NCBI GenBank assembly: GCA_021325515.1 | Contig: JAJPHC010000044.1 | Location: forward strand, 1-64,000 | Length of the DNA stretch: 64,000 nucleotides | Source of the DNA: Acidobacteriota bacterium | Lineage (GTDB): Bacteria > Acidobacteriota > Thermoanaerobaculia > Gp7-AA8 | Direction of reading: 5' to 3' | In this document: positions 16,753 through 25,960 of the stretch, in pieces | Layout: each line of letters begins with the position of its first letter | How positions within the stretch are numbered: position 1 is the stretch's first letter | The notes under the pieces: generated by a model | Told to the model about the DNA's origin: nothing | The model's input: the letters and a program-made list of their open reading frames with translations, nothing else | The model's database searches: none | Translations under genes and position numbers: made by a program

Positions 16753-17517
16753 CTACATTGTCCCGCCCGGCTGCTGCACGATGTTCGTCTCCTCTGATTT
16801 GCTCACGACAACCGAGATCGCATCCCGGCCGCTCACTCGCGCGCCTCGCAGCGGAAACTGGCGGATGATAATGCCATCGGCGATTCCGGGATACGCCTCG
16901 AATTTCACCGTGGTCACATGCAGCCCTCTCGCCTCGAGCGAAAGACGCACGGCTTCGAGCGGATGATCGATCAGATCGGGCATCACGTATCCGTTGCCGG
17001 CCGACGGGACATTCACGAGCAGAGAGATGGGAGTCTGCGCCGCCACGACCGTGCCCGCCGGCGGCTCCGCCGCGATGATGCCATCCTTGTTCGAGACGCC
17101 ATCAACGTACGTCAGGTTGCCCATCTTCAGATTCTGCTGCCCCAGCCGCAGCAGCGCAGTGCGTGAGGACTGTCCATCGAGATCGGGAACCCGAATCACG
17201 AGCGGACCGGCCGAGAGCTCGACCTTGATCGTCGCGCCGCGCTTGATGAAGCTCGTCGCGCCCGCGTCGCGGTTCTGCCATGCGACATACCCCGCGGGCA
17301 CCTTGTCGGAGTTCCGTTTGTGCGACGGATCGACGACCAGATTCACCCCGGCGTCGAGGCACAACGCCTTCGCCTCGGCCACCGGCTTGCCGATCAGATT
17401 CGGCGTCGGCAGCGACTGTCCGCGCACGAAGAAGTTGAACCAGAAGTACGTGCTGAAGCCGAAGACGGCAACGACCACGACTGCAAACAGGAGCGTCTCG
17501 AAACAGCCTCGCTTCAT
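16753..17517 (-). CDS. Membrane-anchored protein with three PASTA domains
   Basis: 254 aa. One N-terminal transmembrane helix (9-31, LLFAVVVVAVFGFSTYFWFNFFV), then three extracytoplasmic PASTA repeats: about 35-105 (PTPNLIGKPVAEAKALCLDAGV), 108-172 (IRVPDLDGQSSRTALLRLGQ) and 177-243 (YVMPDLIDHPLEAVRLSLEARGL). No kinase or transpeptidase domain is present. PASTA domains bind muropeptides or unlinked peptidoglycan in Ser/Thr kinases and PBPs, so a cell-wall role is inferred. The start overlaps the lon stop by 4 bp (ATGA). Confidence 0.82.
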   Translation of the reverse strand: MKRGCFETLLFAVVVVAVFGFSTYFWFNFFVRGQSLPTPNLIGKPVAEAKALCLDAGVNLVVDPSHKRNSDKVPAGYVAWQNRDAGATSFIKRGATIKVELSAGPLVIRVPDLDGQSSRTALLRLGQQNLKMGNLTYVDGVSNKDGIIAAEPPAGTVVAAQTPISLLVNVPSAGNGYVMPDLIDHPLEAVRLSLEARGLHVTTVKFEAYPGIADGIIIRQFPLRGARVSGRDAISVVVSKSEETNIVQQPGGTM

Positions 17518-18515
17518 CGTCTCTGCTCAGGGCGATCCGGCTTCTGAGCCGGCTCGCGCCGCCGCGACGGCGGTGGCTGATGCTCTGAGCGGTACTCCGC
17601 CTCATCGTATTTGCGGTCGCCTTTGGCGACGTAGATCGGGATCAGCGACTGCTGCCAAACATCTTCGACCCGCTCGGCGAAGACGAACGCGAGTCCTTCC
17701 TTGACTTCATCCGGCACTTCGCTGAGGTCCTTGCGATTGCCTTCCGGCAGCACGACGGTCTTGATGTTCGCGCGCTGCGCGGCCATCACCTTCTCTTTGA
17801 TTCCACCCACGGAAAGCACTTTACCGCGCAGAGTGATCTCGCCCGTCATGGCGACATCATGCCGTACCGGACGCTCCCCCATCACCGACGCGATGCACGT
17901 CGCGATCGCAACGCCGGCCGAAGGGCCATCCTTCGGAATCGCACCGGCCGGGAAGTGAATGTGGATGTCGTACTCGTTGAAGATGCGATCCTCGATGCCC
18001 AGCTCCTTCGCCTTCGACCGGACATAGGAGTACGCCGCCGACACCGACTCGCGCATCACGTCGCCGAGTTGTCCTGTCACAGTCGTACGCCCGCCGCCCG
18101 TCATCCGCGTCGCTTCGATGAACATGATCTCGCCGCCGAAGCTCGTCCAGGCGAGGCCGGTCGTCACACCGATTTCGGGATGCCGCTCCGCGAACTCATG
18201 CTCGTACGCCGGCAGGCCGAGGTAGGACTCGACGTCTTTCGTCTCGACGGTGAACACCGAGTCCGACGCCTGCGCGCCGCCTTCGACTTCGGTCGCCACC
18301 TTGCGCGCGATCTTGCGCAGAATCGTGGCCAGCCGGCGCTCGAGATTGCGGACGCCCGCCTCCGCCGTGTAGTCGCGAATCACCGCGAGAATCACGTCGT
18401 CGTGGATCGTGATCTGCGTCTTCTCCAGCCCGTGATTCTCGAGCAACTCGGGAATCAGATGCTTCTTCGCGATCTGCACCTTCTCGTTCTCGGTGTAACC
18501 GGCGAGACGGATCAC
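17514..18515 (-). CDS. lon: Lon protease, C-terminal part (AAA lid and Ser-Lys protease domain) after an in-frame stop
   Basis: 333 aa in the same frame as the N-terminal part, read from GTG 18515 immediately after the TAA. It starts with [12 protein letters not shown], which in other Lon proteins directly follows DRME. It carries the sensor-2/lid region ([23 protein letters not shown]) and a complete protease domain with Ser199 in [12 protein letters not shown] and Lys242 in [11 protein letters not shown] basic Pro-rich tail (about 310-333) is unusual. The half is intact and under evident constraint. It could be made by re-initiation at the TAAGTG junction, by readthrough, or not at all if lon is a recent pseudogene. 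Confidence 0.8.
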   Translation of the reverse strand: MIRLAGYTENEKVQIAKKHLIPELLENHGLEKTQITIHDDVILAVIRDYTAEAGVRNLERRLATILRKIARKVATEVEGGAQASDSVFTVETKDVESYLGLPAYEHEFAERHPEIGVTTGLAWTSFGGEIMFIEATRMTGGGRTTVTGQLGDVMRESVSAAYSYVRSKAKELGIEDRIFNEYDIHIHFPAGAIPKDGPSAGVAIATCIASVMGERPVRHDVAMTGEITLRGKVLSVGGIKEKVMAAQRANIKTVVLPEGNRKDLSEVPDEVKEGLAFVFAERVEDVWQQSLIPIYVAKGDRKYDEAEYRSEHQPPPSRRREPAQKPDRPEQRR

Positions 18516-20033
18516 TTACATCCGGTCGCGCAGCGGGCTGGGCACGTTGTCGAGAATGTTCGCCGTGGCGATGAACAGCGTGTGGGAGAGATCGTAGGGA
18601 ATCTCCAGATAGCGGTCGACGAACGCGTTGTTCTGCTTCGGATCGAGCACTTCGAGCAGCGCCGACGCAGGATCGCCGCGGTAGTCCTTCCCGATCTTGT
18701 CGATCTCGTCGATCATGATCAGAGGATTGTTCACGCCGACCTGGATGTAGCTCTGAATGAGCTTCCCCGGCATCGCTCCGATGTAGGTCTTGCGATGACC
18801 GCGAATCTCCGATTCATCGGTGACTCCACCGACGGCCATACGGACGAACTTCCGTCCGAGCGCATCCGCGATGGCGGCTCCGAGCGACGTCTTCCCCACT
18901 CCCGGAGGTCCGGCGAAGCAGAGGATCGGTCCCTTGAGATCGCCCTTCAGCTTGAGCACGGCGAGAAACTCGAGCACGCGCTCTTTCACCTTCTCCAGTC
19001 CGTGATGCCGCGCGTCGAGGATTTCTTCGGCGCGCTTCAGATCGAGACGGTCTTCGGTCTTCTCGGACCATGGCACCTGAAAGACGGTGTCGAGATGACC
19101 TTTGATCACGGCGTAATCCGACGAGGAGGGCGAGAGCTGGCCGAGGCGATTCACCTCGCGCCGCAGTTGCACCTTCTGCTCCTCGGCGACGGGGAGCGTC
19201 TCGATGCGATCGCGATACGTATCGGCTTCGCGGTCGGCGGGATTTACGTCGCCCAGCTCGTCCTGGATCACGCGCAGTTGCTCGCGCAGGTAGTTCTCGC
19301 GCTCGCGGCGATCGATCGAAGACTGCGTCTGGCGCTGCAGCTCGCGGTCGACGGTGGCCTTGCCGAGGTCGCGCTGAATCCAGTCGATGAGAAGCTCGAT
19401 GCGCTCGACGGGGTTCACCGTCTCCAGGAGCAGTTGCTTCTCCTCGAGCGGGAAGTTCACGAACGAGGAGAGAAGATCGGCGAAGGTATCGGGACCTTCG
19501 CTGAGGTTCATCCGGAGGATGTTGAGCAGCTCGTTCGAGTATTTGTTGTCGCTCTCGACGAGCTTCTCGAACAGCGACAGCGCGCGGTTCATCAGTTGAT
19601 CGCTCTTGACGCCGCGCGGGATCGGGCGCGGCGCGACTTCGCGCAGCATCGCCTCGAAGTACGGCTCGTTCTGAATCATCTGTACGAGCTCGACGCGCTG
19701 CCGTCCCTGGAGGAACAACTGATACCGGTCGGAGGAGAGCGGAAGCCGCTGGACGATCGCGGCGAGCACGCCGATCTGCGAGAGATCTTCGGGCCGCGGA
19801 TTTTCCTTGTCGCCTGACTTCTGGCAGAACGCCGCGATGAGATTCTGATCATCGGGCAGTGCCTTCAGAAGACGGACATTGCGGTCGATTCCGACCTGCA
19901 GCGAAAGAACGCCGCCGGGAAAGAGAACGGACGAGACGAGGGGTATGATCGGAAGTCTGTTCGGGACGTCGATCTCCAGCCAGTCGGGCGGTCCGCCGGG
20001 ATGATTCGATTTACCGCGATTCGATTGTGCCAT
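18516..20033 (-). CDS. lon: Lon protease, N-terminal part (LAN domain and AAA+ core), ended by TAA
   Basis: 505 aa. N-terminal Lon substrate domain (about 24-215, NRLPIIPLVSSVLFPGG), coiled-coil (about 230-300, RREREN-YLREQLRVIQDEL), then the AAA+ module with Walker A GPPGVGKTS (375-383), Walker B PLIMIDEIDKIG and sensor 1 IATANILDNVP. It ends PSPLRDRM at a TAA (18516-18518) exactly where the conserved Glu codon of DRMEVIRL should be; GAA or GAG to TAA is a one- or two-base change. Everything downstream stays in frame. Alone this half lacks the AAA lid and protease domain and should be inactive as a protease. First gene of the operon. Confidence 0.85.
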   Translation of the reverse strand: MAQSNRGKSNHPGGPPDWLEIDVPNRLPIIPLVSSVLFPGGVLSLQVGIDRNVRLLKALPDDQNLIAAFCQKSGDKENPRPEDLSQIGVLAAIVQRLPLSSDRYQLFLQGRQRVELVQMIQNEPYFEAMLREVAPRPIPRGVKSDQLMNRALSLFEKLVESDNKYSNELLNILRMNLSEGPDTFADLLSSFVNFPLEEKQLLLETVNPVERIELLIDWIQRDLGKATVDRELQRQTQSSIDRRERENYLREQLRVIQDELGDVNPADREADTYRDRIETLPVAEEQKVQLRREVNRLGQLSPSSSDYAVIKGHLDTVFQVPWSEKTEDRLDLKRAEEILDARHHGLEKVKERVLEFLAVLKLKGDLKGPILCFAGPPGVGKTSLGAAIADALGRKFVRMAVGGVTDESEIRGHRKTYIGAMPGKLIQSYIQVGVNNPLIMIDEIDKIGKDYRGDPASALLEVLDPKQNNAFVDRYLEIPYDLSHTLFIATANILDNVPSPLRDRM

Positions 20034-20130
20034 CAGTTTTTGCAGGCGCTTACGTTCACCTCGCGTGGCATCGTTTTACGCGGGCATGCGAATTGTAGAA
20101 AATGCCGCGAGGGTTGAATAGTCGCTCCGT

Positions 20131-20136
20131 GATAAT
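20131..20136 (+). promoter_or_regulatory. -10-like hexamer for a probable leaderless PHP-protein mRNA
   Basis: GATAAT ends 9 bases before the ATG at 20146, and no Shine-Dalgarno is present. Transcription would start within about three bases of the ATG. Confidence 0.4.
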
Positions 20137-20145
20137 TGCCATTCA

Positions 20146-21135
20146 ATGAGCGAGCCGAGTCCAGCGGAAGTCCTTTCTGATCCGTCGTTCAAGCGAGCGG
20201 ATCTGCACTGCCACAGCCGCTTTTCGGTTTTCAAGTACTTCAAGCGCGCGAATACTCGAGACTGCTACAACGCCCCGGAAGACGTCTACCGGATGGCGAA
20301 AGAGCGCGGCATGTCCTACGTCACGCTCACCGATCACGACTCGATCGACGGTGCGCTCTACCTCCTCAACAAGTTTCCCGACATGAAGGACTTCTTCATC
20401 GGCGAGGAGGTCGAGACCTATTTTCCGGAGACCGGACAGCGCATTCACGTCGGCGTGTGGGGACTCAACGAAGAGCAGCATCGCGAGATCCAGCGGCTGC
20501 GCCGCAACATCCGCGAGCTCATCCCCTACATGAAGCAGCAGAATCTCGTGTTCGGGATCAATCACCTCTTTCAGAACTACCGGATGAAGAACGTGGCGGC
20601 GACGTACATCGGCGAGCTGCTGCAGATGTTCGACATCTTCGAGGTGATGAACGGCGCGATGGCCAACGTGCACAACAAGATGGTGCAGCAACTGGTTAGC
20701 ACGCTGCAGGCCGAGGGGCGCCGGATGTCGATGGTGGGCGGCTCGGACGCGCACACGCTGAAGCATGTGGCGAAAGTGCACACCGTTTCCCGAGGTGAGA
20801 CTCCGGCGGAGTTCATCGAGAATGTGCGCCGCGGCGACTGCTTCGCCTGGGGCAGCGAGATGCGCTTCCGCGATCTCGTCGCCGACATCTACCTGCTGAT
20901 CCTCGCCTATCACGGCGAAACGGTGAACGACTTCCGCTCGGCGGAGTACACGAATGTCGACAAGACGATCCAGCTCGCTACGCGGCTCGCGTCGATCCCG
21001 ACGGCCATCAGCGGGCTGCCCGCGGCGATCACGTCGCTGAATTACCTCAAGCAGATCGTCGTGTCGAAAGGGATCTCCATGCGGTTCGCGAAGCTCGTCG
21101 AGGAGATCCGCCCGGGCCTGGGCGGCGGGTCATGA
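20146..21135 (+). CDS. PHP-domain metal-dependent phosphoesterase family protein
   Basis: 329 aa. PHP motifs: ADLHCHSRFSVF (18-29), LTDHDSIDGAL (61-71), GEEVETYFPETGQRIHVGVWG, and GGSDAHTLKHVAKVHT near residue 200, supplying His/Asp metal ligands. The C-terminal 90 residues (RFRDLVADIYLLILAYHG...) are helical and of unknown fold. PHP proteins hydrolyse phosphoesters such as nucleotides, histidinol phosphate or trehalose-type sugars; substrate cannot be assigned. Divergent from lon. Confidence 0.82.
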   Translation: MSEPSPAEVLSDPSFKRADLHCHSRFSVFKYFKRANTRDCYNAPEDVYRMAKERGMSYVTLTDHDSIDGALYLLNKFPDMKDFFIGEEVETYFPETGQRIHVGVWGLNEEQHREIQRLRRNIRELIPYMKQQNLVFGINHLFQNYRMKNVAATYIGELLQMFDIFEVMNGAMANVHNKMVQQLVSTLQAEGRRMSMVGGSDAHTLKHVAKVHTVSRGETPAEFIENVRRGDCFAWGSEMRFRDLVADIYLLILAYHGETVNDFRSAEYTNVDKTIQLATRLASIPTAISGLPAAITSLNYLKQIVVSKGISMRFAKLVEEIRPGLGGGS

Positions 21136-21156
21136 TCGCAGCCGAACAATAACCTG

Positions 21157-21216
21157 TGTACGACAGGCGCCCTCGCCTGTCGGCGCCCCAGGGACGGGCG
21201 AGGGCGCCTGCCCTAC
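21157..21216. repeat. CAGGCGCCCTCGCCTG palindromic repeat (family C, copy 1)
   Basis: GACAGGCG-CCCT-CGCCTGTC (21162-21181) is a hairpin by itself, and CAGGCGCCCTCGCC (21164-21177) also pairs perfectly with 21197-21210. The first 28 bp (21157-21184) are identical to 62702-62729. It lies after the PHP gene and before a histidine kinase gene in the same direction; probable terminator. Confidence 0.85.
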
Positions 21217-21328
21217 ATCGGAACCGTAGTTCGTCCGGCTGCCACATTCCGTAACTACCGATTAAGGTAGGGATTTTGCTACCTCCATCACTCCTGTTGC
21301 GAAGGGTCGCGGTGGAGAACAGATTTCT

Positions 21329-23203
21329 GTGCTCAGCATCCCAACTCACTCGAAGTGGAGTCTTGCCCGCAGGGGGATGTTGCTCGCCGGCCTGCCGGCC
21401 GTCTTTCAGGTCGCGATTCTCCTGTCGCTGATCGCAGTCGAGAATGTGCACGACCGCGAGCGTGCCGCCCAACTGCGCGGCAAGGAGGTCGTCGCCTCTT
21501 CCTATCGTCTCCTCGGCCTCCTCGTGGACGCGGAGACCGGCGTGCGCGGCTTTGCGGTCACGAACAATCCGGTCTTCACAGAACCGTACGAGCGCGCCCG
21601 CACCGAATTTCCGACCGAGTTGTCGCGCCTTCGTTCACTGACAGGCGAAGAATCGGCGGCTTCTGTCGCACTCCTCTCGTCCCTCGCGGAGAGTTGCCTC
21701 GCCTACGACCGCAACGCGATCGCGATGCTGCGCAGTGGGCGACGTGACGAAGTGGTGGCAACGATCTCGCGCCAGACGGGCAAGAAACTCATGGACAGTT
21801 TTCGCGCTGCCATGGAGAAGTTTCTCCGCGAACGCCGCGCCATCGAGGTAAGCCGCGAACGAGCGGCTTCGCGAACGAGCTGGCAGATCTACGCCGCGTT
21901 GATCGCTGGATGTCTTTTCAATCTCGCACTCGCCGGTCTCGTCGCGTGGTTCTTCTCGCGCAGCATCACAGACCGCGTCCGGGTGCTCCTCACCAACATG
22001 GAGCAGTTCGAGCGCGGCGGGGAGTTACAGCAGCCTGTTCCGGGAAGCGATGAGATCGCCGATCTCGATCGGAGATTTCATCAGATGACGTCGGCACTCC
22101 GCGCCGCAGAACGAGATCTCGATCAATTCTTCACGATCTCGCTGCAGATGCTCTGTGTGGCCGGCTTCGACGGTTTCTTCCGGCGCCTGAATCCCGCCTG
22201 GACCACGACGCTCGGCTACTCAACGAAGGACCTCTGCTCGCGGCCCTTCCTCGACTTCGTTCATCCCGAGGATCGGGAAAGGACGATTGCCGAGACCCGG
22301 AATCTCGCGAGCGGCAACACCACGATCCAGTTCGAGAATCGTTACCTCCATGCCGACGGAACGTATCGCTGGCTCCTGTGGAATGCAGCAGCATCCGAAG
22401 AGACGAAAACGATCTTCGCTGCCGCTGCCGACATCACGGAGCTGAAGGAACACGAGCGCGTTCTGCAGAGCCAGAACGCGGCTCTTGAAACCGCGAACCG
22501 CGAGCTCGAGTCGTTTTCCTATTCGGTCTCACACGATCTGCGCGCACCGTTGCGCGCCGTCGACGGCTACGCCCGGATCATCGAAGAGGAATATGCGCAG
22601 GTCCTTGATGAGGAAGGGCACCGGCTGCTCGACGTGGTGCGCAGCGAGTCGCGGCGCATGGGACTTCTGATCGACGACCTTCTCGCGTTTTCCCGCGCCG
22701 GCCGCCAATCCTTGAACCGGACCGAAGTCGACCTGGCGTCGATTGCGGAATCGATCATCTCGGAAAAACGGCGCAAGTATCCCGACAAACAGATCGAGTT
22801 CGTGACCAGCGATGTTCCGATCGTCTCCGCCGACCGCACCGCCATCCGGCAGGTCGTCTTCAATCTCATCGCCAACGCCGTGAAATATGCGAAACCCGGC
22901 GAGGCAGTCCACATCGAGCTCGGTGGCACGCGCCGCGACGGCGAGAACGTCTACTGGGTCCGCGATCGCGGAATCGGCTTCGACATGCGCTACGCACAAA
23001 AGATCTTCGGCGTGTTTCAGCGCCTGCACCCCGACGCGGAGATCGAAGGCAGCGGCGTCGGCCTGGCCATCGTGGAGCGCGTCGTGCAGCGTCACGGTGG
23101 TCGCGTATGGGCAGAAGGCCAACCCGGTGCCGGCTCTACGTTCTATTTCACCCTGCCCGCAGAAGAAGCAACGCTCGAGGAATCGGAGGCTGTGAATGAA
23201 TGA
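21329..23203 (+). CDS. Membrane sensor histidine kinase (CHASE3-HAMP-PAS-HisKA-HATPase)
   Basis: 624 aa from GTG 21329 with GGTGGAG upstream; ATG 21377 is an alternative. TM1 is about 17-38 and TM2 about 190-212, bracketing a CHASE3-like periplasmic sensor ([22 protein letters not shown]). Then HAMP (about 212-262), PAS with PAC (about 265-375), HisKA with phosphoacceptor His in [19 protein letters not shown] (about 398), and HATPase with [21 protein letters not shown] and [13 protein letters not shown]. The HisKA subtype is phytochrome-like. The 3' end overlaps the response regulator by 8 bp. Ligand unknown. Confidence 0.88.
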   Translation: MLSIPTHSKWSLARRGMLLAGLPAVFQVAILLSLIAVENVHDRERAAQLRGKEVVASSYRLLGLLVDAETGVRGFAVTNNPVFTEPYERARTEFPTELSRLRSLTGEESAASVALLSSLAESCLAYDRNAIAMLRSGRRDEVVATISRQTGKKLMDSFRAAMEKFLRERRAIEVSRERAASRTSWQIYAALIAGCLFNLALAGLVAWFFSRSITDRVRVLLTNMEQFERGGELQQPVPGSDEIADLDRRFHQMTSALRAAERDLDQFFTISLQMLCVAGFDGFFRRLNPAWTTTLGYSTKDLCSRPFLDFVHPEDRERTIAETRNLASGNTTIQFENRYLHADGTYRWLLWNAAASEETKTIFAAAADITELKEHERVLQSQNAALETANRELESFSYSVSHDLRAPLRAVDGYARIIEEEYAQVLDEEGHRLLDVVRSESRRMGLLIDDLLAFSRAGRQSLNRTEVDLASIAESIISEKRRKYPDKQIEFVTSDVPIVSADRTAIRQVVFNLIANAVKYAKPGEAVHIELGGTRRDGENVYWVRDRGIGFDMRYAQKIFGVFQRLHPDAEIEGSGVGLAIVERVVQRHGGRVWAEGQPGAGSTFYFTLPAEEATLEESEAVNE

Positions 23204-23630
23204 GGTGGAAATTCTGCTCGTGGAGGACAACCCTCGCGATCTCGAGCTGACCGTCCGCGCTCTTCGCAAGGGTCACTTCGCCAACTCGATTGTCACCGTC
23301 AACGACGGCGAGGAAGCACTCGATTTTCTCTTCGCGCGCGGCAGATACTCGGATCGCGATGTCAATCACCGCCCCAAGGTCGTCTTTCTCGATCTGAAGC
23401 TTCCGAAGGTCGACGGGATCGAGGTCCTGCGGCAGGTGAAATCCGACGAGCGAACGAAGATGCTGCCCGTCGTGATCGTCACCTCCTCCGCCGAGGAGCG
23501 TGATCGCGTCGAAAGCTACGATCTCGGCGCGAACAGCTACGTCGTAAAACCGATTGAGTTCGATGATTTCGTGAAGACGATTCGCGATCTCGGTTTCTAT
23601 TGGGTCGCAGTCAACAAACCTCCGTCGTAA
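23196..23630 (+). CDS. Single-domain response regulator (Rcp1/CheY-like)
   Basis: 144 aa consisting of one receiver domain: acidic pair VEDN (9-12), phosphoacceptor Asp in [13 protein letters not shown] (about 66), Thr in IVTSS and Lys in SYVVKPIEF. The extended loop [19 protein letters not shown] is typical of Rcp1-type regulators paired with phytochrome-like kinases. No output domain, so it acts by protein contact or phosphotransfer, presumably between the kinase upstream (8-bp overlap) and the hybrid kinase 7 bp downstream. Confidence 0.9.
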   Translation: MNEVEILLVEDNPRDLELTVRALRKGHFANSIVTVNDGEEALDFLFARGRYSDRDVNHRPKVVFLDLKLPKVDGIEVLRQVKSDERTKMLPVVIVTSSAEERDRVESYDLGANSYVVKPIEFDDFVKTIRDLGFYWVAVNKPPS

Positions 23631-23637
23631 AGGAAGA

Positions 23638-25905
23638 ATGGAAGCCCTCATTCAGATTCTCCTGATCGAGGACAGCCCGCACGATGCGAAGCTGATTGAA
23701 AGGGAACTGCGCCGGGCCGGCCTGACCTTCACCATTCAACGTGTGCACACGGAGCGCGACCTCCGCGCAGCTCTTTCGGCGGGTGCACCCGATGTGATCC
23801 TCGGCGATTACAACCTCCCCGGCTTCGACGGAATCGAAGCGTTGAAGATCGTTCGTGAAATTGATTCCGCGACGCCGTTCATCTTCGTCTCGGGATCGAT
23901 CGGCGAAGAACGTGCGGTGCAGGCACTGCGTGAAGGCGCCACCGACTACGTTCTCAAGGACCGGCTTACTCGCTTGCCGAGTGCGATCACACGCGCGCTC
24001 TCGGAGTGCCGCGAGCGAAAGCTGCGGCAACGCGCACAGGCGGCACTCGTCCGCAGCGAGGAGCGATTCCACTACGCCGCGAAGGCCACGCAGGAACTGA
24101 TCTTCGATGTCGATCTCATCGACAAACGGATCTGGTTCAACGAAAGCATCACAACCGACTGGGGCTGGGAACCGCCGACCAACCCCATCTCGCTGAGCTG
24201 GTGGCTGGAACGCGTTCATCCCGCCGACCGCGGGAAACTAGTCTCGCTGATCAATCAGGCCATCGATGAAGGACAGGAGCGCTGGGCCTCGGAGTTTCGC
24301 TTCGTCCGCCCGGACGGCTCGTATGGCTACATGAGCAGCTGCGCGCTCATTATCAGGGACAGGAACGGACATGCGATCCGTTCCATCGGTTCGTCGATGA
24401 ACGTAACCGACCAGAAGGCCGCGGAAGAGATCATCCGCCGTTTCAGCCGGCAGAACCGGCTGATTCTCAACTCGGCAAACGAGGGTCTCATCGCCGTCGA
24501 TCGGAATGGAAAACCCTTCATGGTGAATCCGGCCGCGATGCAACTGACCGGATTCAGTGAAGAAGAGTTCCTCGCAACATACTGCCTTCACGACCTCATT
24601 CATCATTCGCGGCCGGACGGTACGCCATTTCACCGTGATGAATGCCCAACCCGCCGCAGCATCCTGGCGGGAGAGGAACGGCGGGGCGAGGACGTCTACT
24701 GGCGCAAGTCCGGCGAATCGTTTCCCGTGGACGTCAGCGTGTCGCCCATTCACGAGGACTCGCGCATCGCCGGCGCGGTGCTGATCATGCGTGACATTAC
24801 CGACCGCAAACGGATGCAGTCGCAGATCGAGCAGGCGAACCGCGTTGCGAGTCTCGGCCGTGTCGCAGCGACCATCGCGCACGAGTTCAACAACGTGCTG
24901 ATGGGAATTCAACCATTCGCTGAATTGATCCGGCGGAACGCGAAAGAAGAAAAGCTGACGAAGGCCGCGTCCCAGATCATGAACTCCGTGAGCCGCGGCA
25001 AGCGCGTGACTCAGGAGATTCTCTGGTTCACACAGCCGTCGGAGCCTGCGCTCCAGCGCGTCGATCTCGAGCAGTGGCTCCTTCAACTCATCCCGGAGTT
25101 GCAGGCCACCGCCGGCTCCGCGGTTCGCATCGTCTTCGAACCGCCGCCGGAAAGGGTGTTCATCGAATGTGATTCCGCGCAGATGCAGCAGGTCGTGGCG
25201 AATCTCATCCTCAACGCGCGCGATGCCATGCCGCACGGCGGAACGATCAAGATCAGCGTCGCGACCTCGGGCGGTATACCGGATGGAATGGTGAACCTGA
25301 GCGTGCGCGATACCGGCACCGGAATGCCTCCCCACATTCTGGAGAATGTTTTCGAACCGCTCTTCACGACGAAGCGTTCGGGCACCGGCCTCGGGCTCGC
25401 CGTCGTCCGCCAGATCATCACGCGGCACAAAGGATCGATCGAGGCCGAGAGCAAACCGGGCGAGGGGACCGTCTTTCGAATCTATCTTCCCGCCGTTCGC
25501 GAAGTTCCGATCGAGTCGAAACCCGTGCGGCGCAAAGCGTCGCTCCGCTCCTTGTTGCTCGTGGAAGATGATCCCGTCGTTGCGGCAGGCATCACGGAGT
25601 TGCTGGAGAGCGAAGGCATTCGCGTTCGTGCCATCGAGGAGGGAGCGAAAGCGCCCGAAGCGGTCGCGGAGTACCAGCCCGATGCGGTCATCCTCGACGT
25701 CACGCTTCCGGACACGAACGGCCTCGCCGTGTATGAGCGCATCGCCGAGCGCTGGCCCGACCTTCCCGTGATCTTCTCCACCGGACACGCGGATGAAGCC
25801 AATCTCGATGCAGATGCCGAGCGGCCCCACATCGGTTTTCTCCGCAAGCCGTACGAGTTGGAGACGCTGCTAGAAATGCTCGACCAGGTCACGACGCGCC
25901 GGTAA
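23638..25905 (+). CDS. Hybrid histidine kinase, REC-PAS-PAS-HisKA-HATPase-REC
   Basis: 755 aa, soluble. REC1 (1-125; Asp in VILGDYNLPGFDG, Lys in VLKDR), PAS1 (about 140-265), PAS2 (about 270-395), HisKA with the non-canonical H-box ATIAHEFNNVLMG (about 413-425), HATPase (about 510-620; NLILNARDAMPHGG, DTGTGMPP, GTGLGLAVV) and REC2 (about 640-750; ILDVTLPDTNG). Receivers at both ends make it suited to integrate input from the preceding response regulator and pass phosphate on. The H-box type is the same as in the kinase at 41681. It ends next to a family-A repeat. Confidence 0.9.
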   Translation: MEALIQILLIEDSPHDAKLIERELRRAGLTFTIQRVHTERDLRAALSAGAPDVILGDYNLPGFDGIEALKIVREIDSATPFIFVSGSIGEERAVQALREGATDYVLKDRLTRLPSAITRALSECRERKLRQRAQAALVRSEERFHYAAKATQELIFDVDLIDKRIWFNESITTDWGWEPPTNPISLSWWLERVHPADRGKLVSLINQAIDEGQERWASEFRFVRPDGSYGYMSSCALIIRDRNGHAIRSIGSSMNVTDQKAAEEIIRRFSRQNRLILNSANEGLIAVDRNGKPFMVNPAAMQLTGFSEEEFLATYCLHDLIHHSRPDGTPFHRDECPTRRSILAGEERRGEDVYWRKSGESFPVDVSVSPIHEDSRIAGAVLIMRDITDRKRMQSQIEQANRVASLGRVAATIAHEFNNVLMGIQPFAELIRRNAKEEKLTKAASQIMNSVSRGKRVTQEILWFTQPSEPALQRVDLEQWLLQLIPELQATAGSAVRIVFEPPPERVFIECDSAQMQQVVANLILNARDAMPHGGTIKISVATSGGIPDGMVNLSVRDTGTGMPPHILENVFEPLFTTKRSGTGLGLAVVRQIITRHKGSIEAESKPGEGTVFRIYLPAVREVPIESKPVRRKASLRSLLLVEDDPVVAAGITELLESEGIRVRAIEEGAKAPEAVAEYQPDAVILDVTLPDTNGLAVYERIAERWPDLPVIFSTGHADEANLDADAERPHIGFLRKPYELETLLEMLDQVTTRR

Positions 25906-25910
25906 ACGAA

Positions 25911-25957
25911 GTGGAGCGCGGACGCCTCGTCCGCAAGCTGCTGCCGTCGAGGCAGTG
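25911..25957. repeat. Family-A double-hairpin repeat, shortened copy
   Basis: GCGGACGCCTCGTCCGC followed by CTGCTGCCGTCGAGGCAG, the same two palindromes as at 7-181 but with the outer part trimmed. It fills the gap between convergent genes ending at 25905 and 25961, so a two-way terminator role is likely. Confidence 0.85.
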
Positions 25958-25960
25958 CTC

